Positions 17,189 through 26,186 of a stretch of 64,000 nucleotides of DNA are shown in pieces; position 1 is the first letter of the stretch, and each line of letters opens with the position of its first letter. This DNA is from Agarilytica rhodophyticola (lineage in GTDB: Bacteria; Pseudomonadota; Gammaproteobacteria; Pseudomonadales; Cellvibrionaceae): assembly GCF_002157225.2 (NCBI RefSeq), contig NZ_CP020038.1, forward strand, positions 5,362,501 to 5,426,500, written 5' to 3'. The notes under the pieces are model-generated. The model was not told the DNA's origin and did no database searches. It was given only the letters and a program-made list of their open reading frames with translations. A program made the translations under genes and the position numbers.

Positions 17189-18499
17189 ATGAAAGATGCT
17201 TTTATTATTACTTTTGAACACCCGATTACAAATAAACAAAAGAAAATAATTAACCCTGGTGGTAAACCGACCAAAGATGCGATAGAAATTTATGCAAAAG
17301 AGGATATACGAGATCCCGAATCTTTGGTTAAAGACAATGATATTCTAGAGTTTAAAGATATCAATGCATATGTTACACAGTTGAGCGATCAACAGCGGGA
17401 AAAATTAGAAAAAGAACAAGGTATTAGCATTGAAGCTGATTCTGAATGCTTTTTGCAAGATGCAGGGGAAGAAGTTTCTAGTATAGGTAAGTTTAAATCA
17501 GATCTGTACGACGACGGCTATATCCAGGCCCTACGAGATATTGGTAGTGACGTAACTGTAAATAAATTGCTAGATTTTCGATCCAAAGATACTCATAACC
17601 ACTCATTGTCCAAAAAGAAAAAAAAGAAGTATAAGTTTGAGCATTTAGATAGGATAAAAGCAACTAAAGCCTGGCGGAGAACAAAAGGAAGAAATGTTAA
17701 GTTAGCGGTGTTGGATACAGGTATAGATGGCTTACACAATGATTTATCTGTGCAAGAAGGAGTAAACTTTGTTTCCTATCATAACAACACATTGGCACAT
17801 TCTCTGCCATGGCACGATGATGATAAACATGGAACACAGTGCGCAGGTATTATCGCGGCACTACATAATGGCATACATACTTATGGGATTGCACCGGAAG
17901 TAGAGCTCTACGCGGTTAAAGTACTCGATAGCGAAAAACAAGGAATAAAATCACGGATTATAGCAGGTATGCTATGGTGCTTAGAAAAAAAAATAGATGT
18001 AATTTCCATGAGCCTCACTGAAAAGCCTTGCCACAAAAATGCTCAATACAGTGCAGCTTACCAAGCAGCAGCGAAGAAACTGGAGGATGAAGGATGTATC
18101 ATCGTTGCAGCTGCGGGCAATGATGGCGAAGATGGTGTCGGCGAGCCGGCTCGCTGTCCTTCAGTTATGGCTGTCACTGCTGTTGATTACCACAACAGGA
18201 AATTAGAAGCAGCATCTTGGGGCCCATCGAGCCTACAAGAAAGTCAAGCAGTGGAAATAAGTGCGCCTGGCTTAAACATATGCTCTACCGCACCTCATAG
18301 CCGTAAAGAACCTATATCATACACCAGCGCCGCCTGCCCCATGGTTGCCGCCGCGGCCGCTCTAGTAAAGCAAATGCACCCCACCTGGACACCTCGGCAA
18401 ATCCGCCAGCACCTAAAGAATACAGCCACGCCTTTAGGAGCAACAGTAAAGTATGGCGCAGGTCTTTTAAACTGCCAAAAAGCGGTGTTTGGTTATTAA
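17189..18499 (+). CDS. Cytoplasmic subtilisin-like (S8) serine protease with a novel N-terminal domain
   Basis: A 436-residue protease without signal peptide. Residues 1-150 form an uncharacterised acidic domain followed by a lysine tract (SKKKKKKYKFEH). The peptidase domain has the full triad: Asp176 in VLDTGIDG, His214 in KHGTQCAG and Ser380 in YTSAACPMVAAAAAL; the oxyanion Asn is in AAAGNDG. The residue order GTS of the classical site is YTS here. GAGGG precedes the ATG. It is the last gene of the CHAT operon, with a terminator 22 bp after the stop. Two proteases of different clans with a sigma factor in one operon suggest a proteolytic cascade. Confidence 0.9.
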   Translation: MKDAFIITFEHPITNKQKKIINPGGKPTKDAIEIYAKEDIRDPESLVKDNDILEFKDINAYVTQLSDQQREKLEKEQGISIEADSECFLQDAGEEVSSIGKFKSDLYDDGYIQALRDIGSDVTVNKLLDFRSKDTHNHSLSKKKKKKYKFEHLDRIKATKAWRRTKGRNVKLAVLDTGIDGLHNDLSVQEGVNFVSYHNNTLAHSLPWHDDDKHGTQCAGIIAALHNGIHTYGIAPEVELYAVKVLDSEKQGIKSRIIAGMLWCLEKKIDVISMSLTEKPCHKNAQYSAAYQAAAKKLEDEGCIIVAAAGNDGEDGVGEPARCPSVMAVTAVDYHNRKLEAASWGPSSLQESQAVEISAPGLNICSTAPHSRKEPISYTSAACPMVAAAAALVKQMHPTWTPRQIRQHLKNTATPLGATVKYGAGLLNCQKAVFGY

Positions 18500-18521
18500 A
18501 ACGATCAATTTGTTAAAAATT

Positions 18522-18546
18522 GCCGAGTTAACTGCTCGGCCTTTTT
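18522..18546 (+). terminator. Intrinsic terminator of the CHAT operon
   Basis: Stem GCCGAG / CTCGGC with a seven-base loop, followed by CTTTTT. It lies 22 bp past the subtilase stop codon and marks the operon end. Confidence 0.85.
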
Positions 18547-18955
18547 CTCATAATATTATTGATACACCTTTAAAATCATTCGGCCCGAAAAAAGTGGCCG
18601 ATAGCTTTACCGTCGAGTACTTCTAGCAGCCTAATACAAAGAAACATAAATACTCTGATAACACATCTATCTATGTTTGCACTTACTTAAGTTGTTCTAG
18701 CCTAGTGCCGAAGGCCATAGTAAGCAATCACTACAAACACAAAGTTACTAAACTCTATCTCCGAGCACACATTGTCACACACTTGATTGAAAGAGCAATC
18801 GAGAGAGCCAACGATTATATTCAAATAACGCCAAAGGCACCTACCCACCGACAGTTGTACAGCAACAAACCCAGAGTGGGTATAGACAATTCCAATTGCC
18901 ACCTTTGCTATACTGTATATAATAACAGGATTAATAACATAGCTAACGTTTATTT
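18547..18955. other. Intergenic stretch upstream of topB
   Basis: About 410 bp. An 84-codon frame from a GTG at 18705 runs up to the topB start, but it has no ribosome-binding site and an unnatural composition, so I do not call it. A promoter for topB should lie here; none stands out. Confidence 0.5.
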
Positions 18956-20896
18956 ATGATTCTCTATATTGCCGAGAAGCCCAGCCTTGCACGTGCTGTG
19001 GCGGATGTCTTGCCCAAGCCACATCAAAAAGGCGAAGGCTTTATTAAACTGGGTAACGGTGATATCGTCAGTTGGTGTATAGGGCACTTATTAGAACAAG
19101 CCCAGCCCGAAGCCTACGATCCGTTGTATAAAAAGTGGGATATCGCTCACTTGCCTATTGTACCATCTCAGTGGAAACTTGAAGTTAAGCCCAAAACAAA
19201 AAAGCAATTTAGTGTCTTAAAAAAGCTCATAAAACAGGCGAAAGTATTGGTAAATGTGGGAGACCCCGATCGTGAAGGTCAACTTTTGATCGATGAGGTC
19301 ATTAACTTTTGTGGTGTCTCTAAAGCAAAAATCGCTTCCACACAGCGCTGCCTCATTAGCGATTTAAATCCTTCATCGGTTAAAAAGTCTTTGGCAAACC
19401 TTCGAAGTAATACTGACTTTATTCCGCTAGCGACATCAGCTTTAGCACGAGCGCGAGCAGACTGGTTATATGGAATAAACATGACTCGCCTATGTACAGT
19501 GCAAGGGCAAAAATCTGGGTTTAAAGGAGTACTATCTATAGGCCGTGTTCAAACTCCTCTTTTGGGCTTAGTGGTTAAACGTGATTTAGAGATCGAAAAT
19601 TTCATATCTAAACCCTTTTACGAATTAGAAGTGAACCTAAAGACGGAACAAGGCTTTGCATTCAAAGCAAAATGGAAACCCAGCGAAGCCTGTCAACCCT
19701 ATATGGATGAAGAGAATCGAGTCTTATCTCGTAAGCTTGTTGAAAATGTTGCATCTCGGGTAAAAAATAAAACGGGTCGTATTGATAGTTTTTCTAATAA
19801 GCCAAAAAAACAAGCGCCGCCCCTACCCTACAACCTTTCAGCGTTGCAAATAGATGCGGCAAAATTATTTGGTCTTAGTGCAAAACAGGTGCTGGATACC
19901 TGTCAAAGTCTTTATGAGAAACACAAATTAATTACTTACCCAAGGTCTGATAATCGCTACCTTCCTGCAGATCATTTTAATGAAGCGAGCCAAGTTATTT
20001 CGGCCATATCTTCTGTTGATAATAATTTAACTAATATTGCCGGTGCTACCGATACACACAAGAAGTCAAAGGCCTGGAATGATAAAAAGGTAGACGCCCA
20101 TCACGCTATTATTCCAACCAAAAAAAAATCTTCTACGGCTTTATCTGCAACAGAATCGAAGCTATACAACCTCGTATCAAGACAATACCTTATGCAATTT
20201 TTACCTAGCTTTGACTATCGACAAATACAGGTGAATTCAATTATCGAGGGCGGTCTTTTTATCGCCAAACGGAAAGAAGTGATCGCTGAAGGCTGGAAAA
20301 TTGCTTTACTTAAAAACCCCAAAAACAAGGAAAGTGAAAAAGAAGACAACGATTTTTCGAAAGATAAAATGCCAACATTAAAAATTGGAGATTCGGTCAC
20401 CTGCACTGATGCATGCATACTTGATAAAAACACAACACCACCAAAACGCTTCAATGATGCGTCATTATTATCTGCAATGACCGGTATATCCCGTTATGTG
20501 ACCGACCCAGAGATTCGTAAGATCCTCCGCGACACCGACGGTATAGGTACGGAAGCTACAAGAGCAGGGATCATTGAGTTGTTATTTAAGCGTAGCTTTC
20601 TAACACGTCACGGAAAAGAGATCCGATCAACCGACATTGGTAGGCAGCTTATTCAGACCCTCCCTGAATGTGTCGCCGCGCCGGATATGACAGCTCAGTG
20701 GGAATCTCAGCTTGAAGGTATCAGCCAACGAGAGCTGCGTTATGAGAATTTTATGACACCAATGATAAAAACTCTTAGCGGGCTGATTGGTGAAGTCGGC
20801 CATGTACGTTTTGATGGATTAGCAGGAAAAGGCTCACCCGTTAAATTTAAGAGAAAGTCATCAGCAAACAAGTCAAGGCGACGTATTTCTAAATAA
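18956..20896 (+). CDS. topB: DNA topoisomerase III
   Basis: A 646-residue type IA topoisomerase, which nicks and passes single strands to resolve replication and recombination intermediates. The Toprim domain opens the protein (LYIAEKPSLARAVADVLP; VNVGDPDREGQLLIDEV with the metal-binding DxDxE-like acids). The active tyrosine is Tyr328 in LITYPRSDNRYLP, the same number as in E. coli TopB. Length is as expected. The C-terminus is basic (KRKSSANKSRRR) without zinc fingers. The start ATG lacks a clear Shine-Dalgarno site. Copies of topB are found in chromosomes and in mobile islands; nothing here shows which. Confidence 0.95.
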   Translation: MILYIAEKPSLARAVADVLPKPHQKGEGFIKLGNGDIVSWCIGHLLEQAQPEAYDPLYKKWDIAHLPIVPSQWKLEVKPKTKKQFSVLKKLIKQAKVLVNVGDPDREGQLLIDEVINFCGVSKAKIASTQRCLISDLNPSSVKKSLANLRSNTDFIPLATSALARARADWLYGINMTRLCTVQGQKSGFKGVLSIGRVQTPLLGLVVKRDLEIENFISKPFYELEVNLKTEQGFAFKAKWKPSEACQPYMDEENRVLSRKLVENVASRVKNKTGRIDSFSNKPKKQAPPLPYNLSALQIDAAKLFGLSAKQVLDTCQSLYEKHKLITYPRSDNRYLPADHFNEASQVISAISSVDNNLTNIAGATDTHKKSKAWNDKKVDAHHAIIPTKKKSSTALSATESKLYNLVSRQYLMQFLPSFDYRQIQVNSIIEGGLFIAKRKEVIAEGWKIALLKNPKNKESEKEDNDFSKDKMPTLKIGDSVTCTDACILDKNTTPPKRFNDASLLSAMTGISRYVTDPEIRKILRDTDGIGTEATRAGIIELLFKRSFLTRHGKEIRSTDIGRQLIQTLPECVAAPDMTAQWESQLEGISQRELRYENFMTPMIKTLSGLIGEVGHVRFDGLAGKGSPVKFKRKSSANKSRRRISK

Positions 20897-20947
20897 ATCT
20901 CTTTATCTACTGTATTACTTCGTCACTTCTATTTTTACCTTCTACTT

Positions 20948-20965
20948 TTTCACATCTATTTCACA
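20948..20965 (+). promoter_or_regulatory. TTTCACA direct repeat, probable response-regulator site (ABC operon)
   Basis: TTTCACA TCTA TTTCACA: two 7-bp half-sites spaced 11 bp apart, the arrangement bound by OmpR/PhoB-type dimers. The same 18 bases occur at 24209-24226. A TAATAT (-10-like) near 20989 lies about 24 bp downstream, which would place the site over the -35 region, as for activators. Confidence 0.6.
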
Positions 20966-21012
20966 AGCCACTGGATAGCCTGACGATACCTAATATTTAA
21001 TGAGTATCCGTT

Positions 21013-21711
21013 ATGTCGCAATTACAGTCCACTCGAATAGATTTAAGTAATATCAGTCATTGGTTTAGCACTAATAACACTAAGGTTCAGTTGTTCGATA
21101 ATTTAAGCCTATCCGTCATCCAAGGTCAGTCCTACGCTATCACAGGCCCTTCTGGTTCAGGAAAATCCACATTATTAATGCTCATGGCTGGTTTAGAGCA
21201 GGCTAGTCATGGGCATAGCCAATATATTAAGAACAACCAGATCAGCACTTTCCAAGAGCTACGAGAAGATATAGGGTTTATATTCCAGCAGTTCCACCTT
21301 CTTCCTGAACTATCCGCCATACATAATGTCGCCCTGCCACTCAAATTACGTGGATATAAAGGGGCAGAAACTAAAGCCGAGGGATGGTTGAGACGAGTGG
21401 GTTTGGGCGAGCGGCTTAGCCACAAACCACAACAGTTAAGTGGTGGAGAGCAACAAAGAGTGGCCATCGCCAGGGCATTGATCTTTGACCCTAAGTTTAT
21501 TTTTGCCGATGAACCTACAGGTAATCTAGACGCAAAAAGTGCTGATGATATTGCGGATATTTTACTTTCGTGTTGCCAAGAAAAAGGGGCTGGACTGATA
21601 CTTGTCACGCACAGTAATACTCTAGCGGCACGTGCACAACACCAGTTTTATTTGAAAAATGGTCGCTGTGATCACACTATACAAGAACCACTTGGGGTGT
21701 GTGCATGTTAA
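21013..21711 (+). CDS. ABC transporter ATP-binding protein (LolD/MacB type)
   Basis: A 232-residue ATPase of the lipoprotein/peptide exporter class. Walker A is [11 protein letters not shown], the signature [15 protein letters not shown], Walker [13 protein letters not shown], with the H-loop in VTHSN. Its length and the close match to LolD, YbbA and MacB ATPases pair it with FtsX-fold permeases, such as the next gene, whose start overlaps its stop by seven bases. It is probably the first gene of an operon that also includes the DJ-1 protein and the two-component pair. Confidence 0.92.
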   Translation: MSQLQSTRIDLSNISHWFSTNNTKVQLFDNLSLSVIQGQSYAITGPSGSGKSTLLMLMAGLEQASHGHSQYIKNNQISTFQELREDIGFIFQQFHLLPELSAIHNVALPLKLRGYKGAETKAEGWLRRVGLGERLSHKPQQLSGGEQQRVAIARALIFDPKFIFADEPTGNLDAKSADDIADILLSCCQEKGAGLILVTHSNTLAARAQHQFYLKNGRCDHTIQEPLGVCAC

Positions 21712-24188
21712 CTAGAAACCTACAACTGGCATGGCAGTTTTATCACCAAGAAAAACACTATACTCATCATCAGGTTTTGCGTTGGACTCAAGCCATCTTG
21801 ATGGTATTCGTCATTACGTTGAGCCAAACTAGCCAAAGTATCCAGAATTTTCTAAGTAACAACTTAGAAAATCTCTTAGGTGCAGACGTAGTATTAATTC
21901 ACAAACATGCGCTTACCAAAAAACAGCATGCTGAGCTCAATAACATATCTCAAAAATTGATATCAACCCAAAACATCAACACCACACTCACCCATGCTGA
22001 CAAATGGCAAAGAGCTAAGCTCAAAGCCGTCGACAACAACTACCCACTGCAAGGGAAATTAAAAATAGCATCTGCTTTAGGTGATACCCCACAACCAAGT
22101 TCGGCGGGACCGAAACCTGGAGAAATTTGGTTGGATTCGCGCTTACTTACCAGTTTGTCTCTGCAAGTAGGAACCAATATTAAATTAGCAAATGAGTATT
22201 TCACAGTTGCGCGTATTCTATTACACGAACCTGATCGTTTAATGGAAGGTCACAGTGTAGACATGCGTGCTATGATCAACAAACAAGATTTAAGAAGGCT
22301 AGGCTTTCCAAATGATTTAATTGAACATCGCTATCTAATAGGGGCTGATTCGACGCAGATTAAAAAAATTGTAACTTGGCAAAAACAGAGCTTACCTGCC
22401 GCCCAAACTTATCATAAACAAGGAGCACACCCGTTAGCATTATTTTGGCAACGTAGCGAAAATTTTATCGGTTTAGCCTCCATTATTTTATTTTTTATGG
22501 CTGCCGTTGCCGTTGAGCAACTCTCTCATGTGCAGATACATAAAGAGCAGTATTTTTCATCTATTTGTATAAGTTTAGGGGCAAAAAGATCAACGATCTG
22601 GCAAGTTTCTGCCTTCAAATGGATTTTACGGCTGGTGTTATTACTACCCATAGTAGTGCTTGTTTCCGCCACCTGCCATTGGCTAATTATTCATTGGCTA
22701 AGCGACACATTTGTAGGCTTATCATGGCAGTGGCATATGGGGTTAGCACTCCAATCGGGGTCAGCTATTGCTATGATCTTTATTATTTTTCAAGCACCAG
22801 TTTGGATTAGCTTGAAACAGTCTTCAGTTAGGCTGCTGGCTTACAACAATAAGTATTCTCTTAGTTACTGGTTTGGAACAGCGAGTGCATTGTCGGTACT
22901 CATGGCCGTGGCATTTGTTTACTCAGATAACGCGTTGCTCACCTCTATGGTAATGACCTGCACAATAACTAGTGTACTACTTATCTTAATTATTAGCTGG
23001 TTAATCTTAACCTTAGGTGAAAAGTTTACCCAAAACTTTTCCGGTCTTTTACCTTTTACCTTGTTTATGATGAAACAGCGCTTAGTTAGCAAAAGTACGC
23101 AAATTCTAGGGCTTGGTCTATGTGCATTTTTATTGTTATTTACTCTTATGCTACTAAAAGACCTGGGTGAAACGATGCAAAATTATTCGCGGCAACACGA
23201 TGGAAATTTGTTGGTATCTCAAGCAAACCAACAACAAATGCATGATATCTTATCTTGGACAAAAAGCCACAACATTCCAATTCGTCAAAACAAACCCTAT
23301 GTTTATGCTAAGTTAACTCATGTGAACGATCAACATCTAGATGACTTTAGTGATAAACCTAGTGATAGCCTATCAACGTTTAAAAGTTCTATTCGCCTAC
23401 ACTGGACGGATAGTTTGCCTGCCAACAACAAACTTCTAGAGGGGCGATGGTGGACAGCTACGGATAAAAACTGGCAACAAATTTCTATAGAACAGGAGGT
23501 GATGACTGACCTAAGATTAAAATTAGGTGATCAACTGACTTTTTATATTGGCGAGCAAAGTATTCGTTTTAGTATAGTTGCCACTCACGCCTATAAGCCT
23601 GGCGCCGGATCGATTACTTTTTGGGTACAAATACCAACAACAGCATTAGCAAATATGCGGGCACCTCAGTACAATATAGCGAGCTTAGAGCTAAGCACCG
23701 AGCAGTTCTCACTATTAACTGCACTATGGCAAAAACATCCGTCTTTACGCATGATCTCACTTAAGGAAATGACAGCTAGGTTTGACAATATCTTAGCAAT
23801 GATAACCAAGGCTATCTCCGGCTTTTCACTGTTGATCATCGCTTTGGCTTTGATAGTAATGCTCGCTTCTATCCAGTCTCTTGGCACAAAAGAAAAACAA
23901 AAAAATAGTATTATTATGAGCTTTGGTTTTGATAAAAAAGCCTGTTTCAAGCTCAATATAATTGAATGGATAATCACAGCCACAATTGCAGCTTTTGGCG
24001 CAATTGTTGGTACTTATATCGCTGGACTTCTGATTTATCAGTCACAGTTTTCGCTAAACTATCAACCCAGTTTCTTATGGTTGCTGGCCACATTAGCAAT
24101 CATTCTAGTCACTGTCACATCCCTTGGAATACATGCCAGTAAACACAGCTTATCTAGTTCTATCCGGGAATTAATGACTGAATCATAA
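21705..24188 (+). CDS. FtsX-like ABC permease (YbbP type, two FtsX domains)
   Basis: An 827-residue inner-membrane protein. I choose ATG 21705 (GGGG seven bases upstream) rather than the GTG at 21699. It has an N-terminal helix, a large periplasmic domain (about 60-250), three helices near 255-380, further helices near 390-480, a second periplasmic domain (about 490-670) and three final helices. This duplicated FtsX layout matches YbbP-like permeases that work with a LolD-type ATPase, extracting or exporting lipid-linked or hydrophobic molecules mechanically. The substrate is unknown. Confidence 0.85.
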   Translation: MLTRNLQLAWQFYHQEKHYTHHQVLRWTQAILMVFVITLSQTSQSIQNFLSNNLENLLGADVVLIHKHALTKKQHAELNNISQKLISTQNINTTLTHADKWQRAKLKAVDNNYPLQGKLKIASALGDTPQPSSAGPKPGEIWLDSRLLTSLSLQVGTNIKLANEYFTVARILLHEPDRLMEGHSVDMRAMINKQDLRRLGFPNDLIEHRYLIGADSTQIKKIVTWQKQSLPAAQTYHKQGAHPLALFWQRSENFIGLASIILFFMAAVAVEQLSHVQIHKEQYFSSICISLGAKRSTIWQVSAFKWILRLVLLLPIVVLVSATCHWLIIHWLSDTFVGLSWQWHMGLALQSGSAIAMIFIIFQAPVWISLKQSSVRLLAYNNKYSLSYWFGTASALSVLMAVAFVYSDNALLTSMVMTCTITSVLLILIISWLILTLGEKFTQNFSGLLPFTLFMMKQRLVSKSTQILGLGLCAFLLLFTLMLLKDLGETMQNYSRQHDGNLLVSQANQQQMHDILSWTKSHNIPIRQNKPYVYAKLTHVNDQHLDDFSDKPSDSLSTFKSSIRLHWTDSLPANNKLLEGRWWTATDKNWQQISIEQEVMTDLRLKLGDQLTFYIGEQSIRFSIVATHAYKPGAGSITFWVQIPTTALANMRAPQYNIASLELSTEQFSLLTALWQKHPSLRMISLKEMTARFDNILAMITKAISGFSLLIIALALIVMLASIQSLGTKEKQKNSIIMSFGFDKKACFKLNIIEWIITATIAAFGAIVGTYIAGLLIYQSQFSLNYQPSFLWLLATLAIILVTVTSLGIHASKHSLSSSIRELMTES

Positions 24189-24208
24189 CCGACAATTTTA
24201 ATAGTGTA

Positions 24209-24226
24209 TTTCACATCTATTTCACA
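24209..24226 (+). promoter_or_regulatory. TTTCACA direct repeat, second copy (DJ-1 gene)
   Basis: Identical to 20948-20965 over all 18 bases (TTTCACATCTATTTCACA). It lies 84 bp upstream of the DJ-1 start and 20 bp after the permease stop, which suggests an internal promoter controlled by the response regulator encoded at 25484. Confidence 0.6.
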
Positions 24227-24269
24227 CCTAGATTGTCAAGCTATTAGCTCAGTAACTATCAACTTAATA

Positions 24270-24289
24270 GCGACTACATAAGTAGTCGC
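24270..24289 (+). promoter_or_regulatory. Hairpin in the DJ-1 leader
   Basis: GCGACTAC ATAA GTAGTCGC, a perfect 8-bp stem with a four-base loop, 20 bp before the start codon. No T-run follows, so it is not a plain terminator. A related inverted repeat (TAGCGACTA ... TAGTCGCTA) lies just after the other DJ-1 gene at 41123-41190. Confidence 0.5.
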
Positions 24290-24309
24290 CAATTTACAAG
24301 AGAACAACT

Positions 24310-25437
24310 ATGAATCAGCATAAGTCTTTATTTATACAACTTTTTTCGATTCTTATTCTACTGTTTACATCTACACAAGTGACAGCCAAATCAGCCAGCT
24401 CTAAAATACTGATGGTAGTGAGCAGCCACGGTGAAAATAAAGGTGAAACAGCTCCTGGTTATGAGTTTGATGAATTTTCCAAAGCTTATTTAATCTTTAA
24501 ACAGCATGGTATAACGGTAGATGTGGCTAGCCCCAAAGGAGGGTCAGTGGAGGCAGATAAATATGATCCAAGTAAACCCTACAATGCAAAAGTGTTAGCT
24601 GATAAGACGATAATGAGAAAACTCAATAACAGTATTACCACTAAGCAGATAGATGCAAGTCTCTATGACGGTATATTTATCGTTGGAGGAAAAGGTGCTA
24701 TGTTTGATCTACCAAAAGACGGAGCACTGCAGCAAGTTATTGCCGATGTCTATCAACAAAAAGGCACTGTTGCAGCAGTATGTCACGGTCCTGCTGCGCT
24801 TGTGGATGTGCAACTAGCTGATGGAAGCTATTTAATCGCCAATAAAGCGGTGAATGGTTTTACTAATAAAGAGGAAAAGCTATTCGGTAAAAAATGGATA
24901 AAAGAATTTAACTTCATGCTTGAGGACAAACTTGTTGAACGTGGTGGTAAATTTCAAGCCAATGATATTATGTTAAGCCATGTTGCAGTCGATAAACGTT
25001 TGATTACTGGGCAAAACCCCTCATCCACTGTGGCGGTAGCTGTCGAACTAGTGAAATCTCTAGGTTTTAAAGTACAAACAATGCCGCAATATAAAGACGA
25101 CCAAACCCTAGCTATGGTTGCCAAAATATTGCAAGGGGATACACAGGCAGCACAGATTATGTCCTCAAACCAAGAAAAATATCACATTGCAATGGCCGGT
25201 ATGTATGGTTTTTATTACCTAAAAACCACTAATAACGAACAAAATCTCAGGCATGCGTTAACTTTGATGAGTCTAGCAAAAGAAACGATTAATAATCCCA
25301 CATTAGATATGCAAATTGCCAAAACTCAGCATAAACTTGGTGATAAGCAAGCGGCCATTGCAACACTTAACCAATTGTTAGCTAACAAACCAGGCTTTCA
25401 ACCAGCTTTGGATATGTTAAAAAGTTTGGTTTTATAA
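24310..25437 (+). CDS. Exported DJ-1/PfpI (HSP31-like) family protein with a helical C-terminal extension
   Basis: A 375-residue protein. Residues 1-26 form a signal peptide (FSILILLFTSTQVTAKS). Residues about 30-250 are a DJ-1/PfpI domain: the acid is in PGYEFDEFSKAY, and the nucleophile Cys158 sits in the elbow AVCHGPAAL. Relatives are chaperones, deglycases or glyoxalase III enzymes, nearly all cytoplasmic, so export is unusual. Residues 255-375 look like two or three TPR-like helices (DKQAAIATLNQLLANKPGFQPAL). It lies between the ABC exporter and the two-component genes and probably belongs to the same stress response. Confidence 0.85.
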   Translation: MNQHKSLFIQLFSILILLFTSTQVTAKSASSKILMVVSSHGENKGETAPGYEFDEFSKAYLIFKQHGITVDVASPKGGSVEADKYDPSKPYNAKVLADKTIMRKLNNSITTKQIDASLYDGIFIVGGKGAMFDLPKDGALQQVIADVYQQKGTVAAVCHGPAALVDVQLADGSYLIANKAVNGFTNKEEKLFGKKWIKEFNFMLEDKLVERGGKFQANDIMLSHVAVDKRLITGQNPSSTVAVAVELVKSLGFKVQTMPQYKDDQTLAMVAKILQGDTQAAQIMSSNQEKYHIAMAGMYGFYYLKTTNNEQNLRHALTLMSLAKETINNPTLDMQIAKTQHKLGDKQAAIATLNQLLANKPGFQPALDMLKSLVL

Positions 25438-25483
25438 TCTCAAGAAGCAATAATAGGAAAAAGTAATAGAGAGAAAAGTAGCT

Positions 25484-26182
25484 ATGCCAAGATCTAATGC
25501 ACTGCAGATGTTACTAATTGAAGATCATTTGGATATCGCCAAAAACATTGCCGAATTTATGGAGCAAAAAAACCATGTGGTTGATTTTGCTACTCAAGGT
25601 AAACAGGGATTAGATCTGGCACTTCAACATTACTATGACCTGATTATTCTTGATCTGAATTTACCTAATATGGATGGATTAGAAGTCTGCAGACACATCA
25701 GAGAAAATGCAGATCGTCATATTCCCATCTTAATGCTAACTGCAAGAGATAGTATCGATGACAAGGTATCCGGCTTTCAAACAGGCACAGATGACTACTT
25801 AACCAAGCCTTTTTCCCTACAAGAACTCGAAGTACGCTGTTTAGCCCTCTCCAGACGTCATCTAATTGATAGTAAAAGTATCTTAGAAATTGGCGGCCTA
25901 AAATTAGATAAGAAAAAACGAGTTGCCATGCGCGAGGGACAACAGCTTGAGCTCAGTGCCATGGGTTTTAAAATCTTAAGAATATTAGCAGAGGCTTATC
26001 CTCAAATAGTAAGCCGCTCAGAGCTCAGTCATAAACTGTGGCATGACGAGCCGACCGAATCTGATGCTCTGCGTTCACACATTTACCAATTGCGTACTGT
26101 ATTAGATAAACCCTTTGATTTTCCACTATTAAAAACGGTACATGGTGTTGGTTTTACTTTAGCGCTTAAAGAAGAAAGTTAA
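25484..26182 (+). CDS. OmpR/PhoB-family response regulator
   Basis: A 232-residue DNA-binding regulator. The receiver domain has the acidic pair in IEDH, phospho-acceptor Asp57 in LILDLNLPNMDG-like IILDLNLPN and Lys in TKPFSLQELE. The C-terminal 95 residues form a winged helix (HIYQLRTVLD ... LKTVHGVGFTLAL). It is five bases from the histidine kinase gene. Regulators of this type bind direct repeats with 11-bp period, and two identical ones lie upstream in this locus. Confidence 0.95.
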   Translation: MPRSNALQMLLIEDHLDIAKNIAEFMEQKNHVVDFATQGKQGLDLALQHYYDLIILDLNLPNMDGLEVCRHIRENADRHIPILMLTARDSIDDKVSGFQTGTDDYLTKPFSLQELEVRCLALSRRHLIDSKSILEIGGLKLDKKKRVAMREGQQLELSAMGFKILRILAEAYPQIVSRSELSHKLWHDEPTESDALRSHIYQLRTVLDKPFDFPLLKTVHGVGFTLALKEES

Positions 26183-26186
26183 ATTT

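Noticed and set aside
18705-18959. 84-codon frame upstream of topB
   Set aside because: GTG start without ribosome-binding site, no family resemblance, and an antisense frame of the same size.
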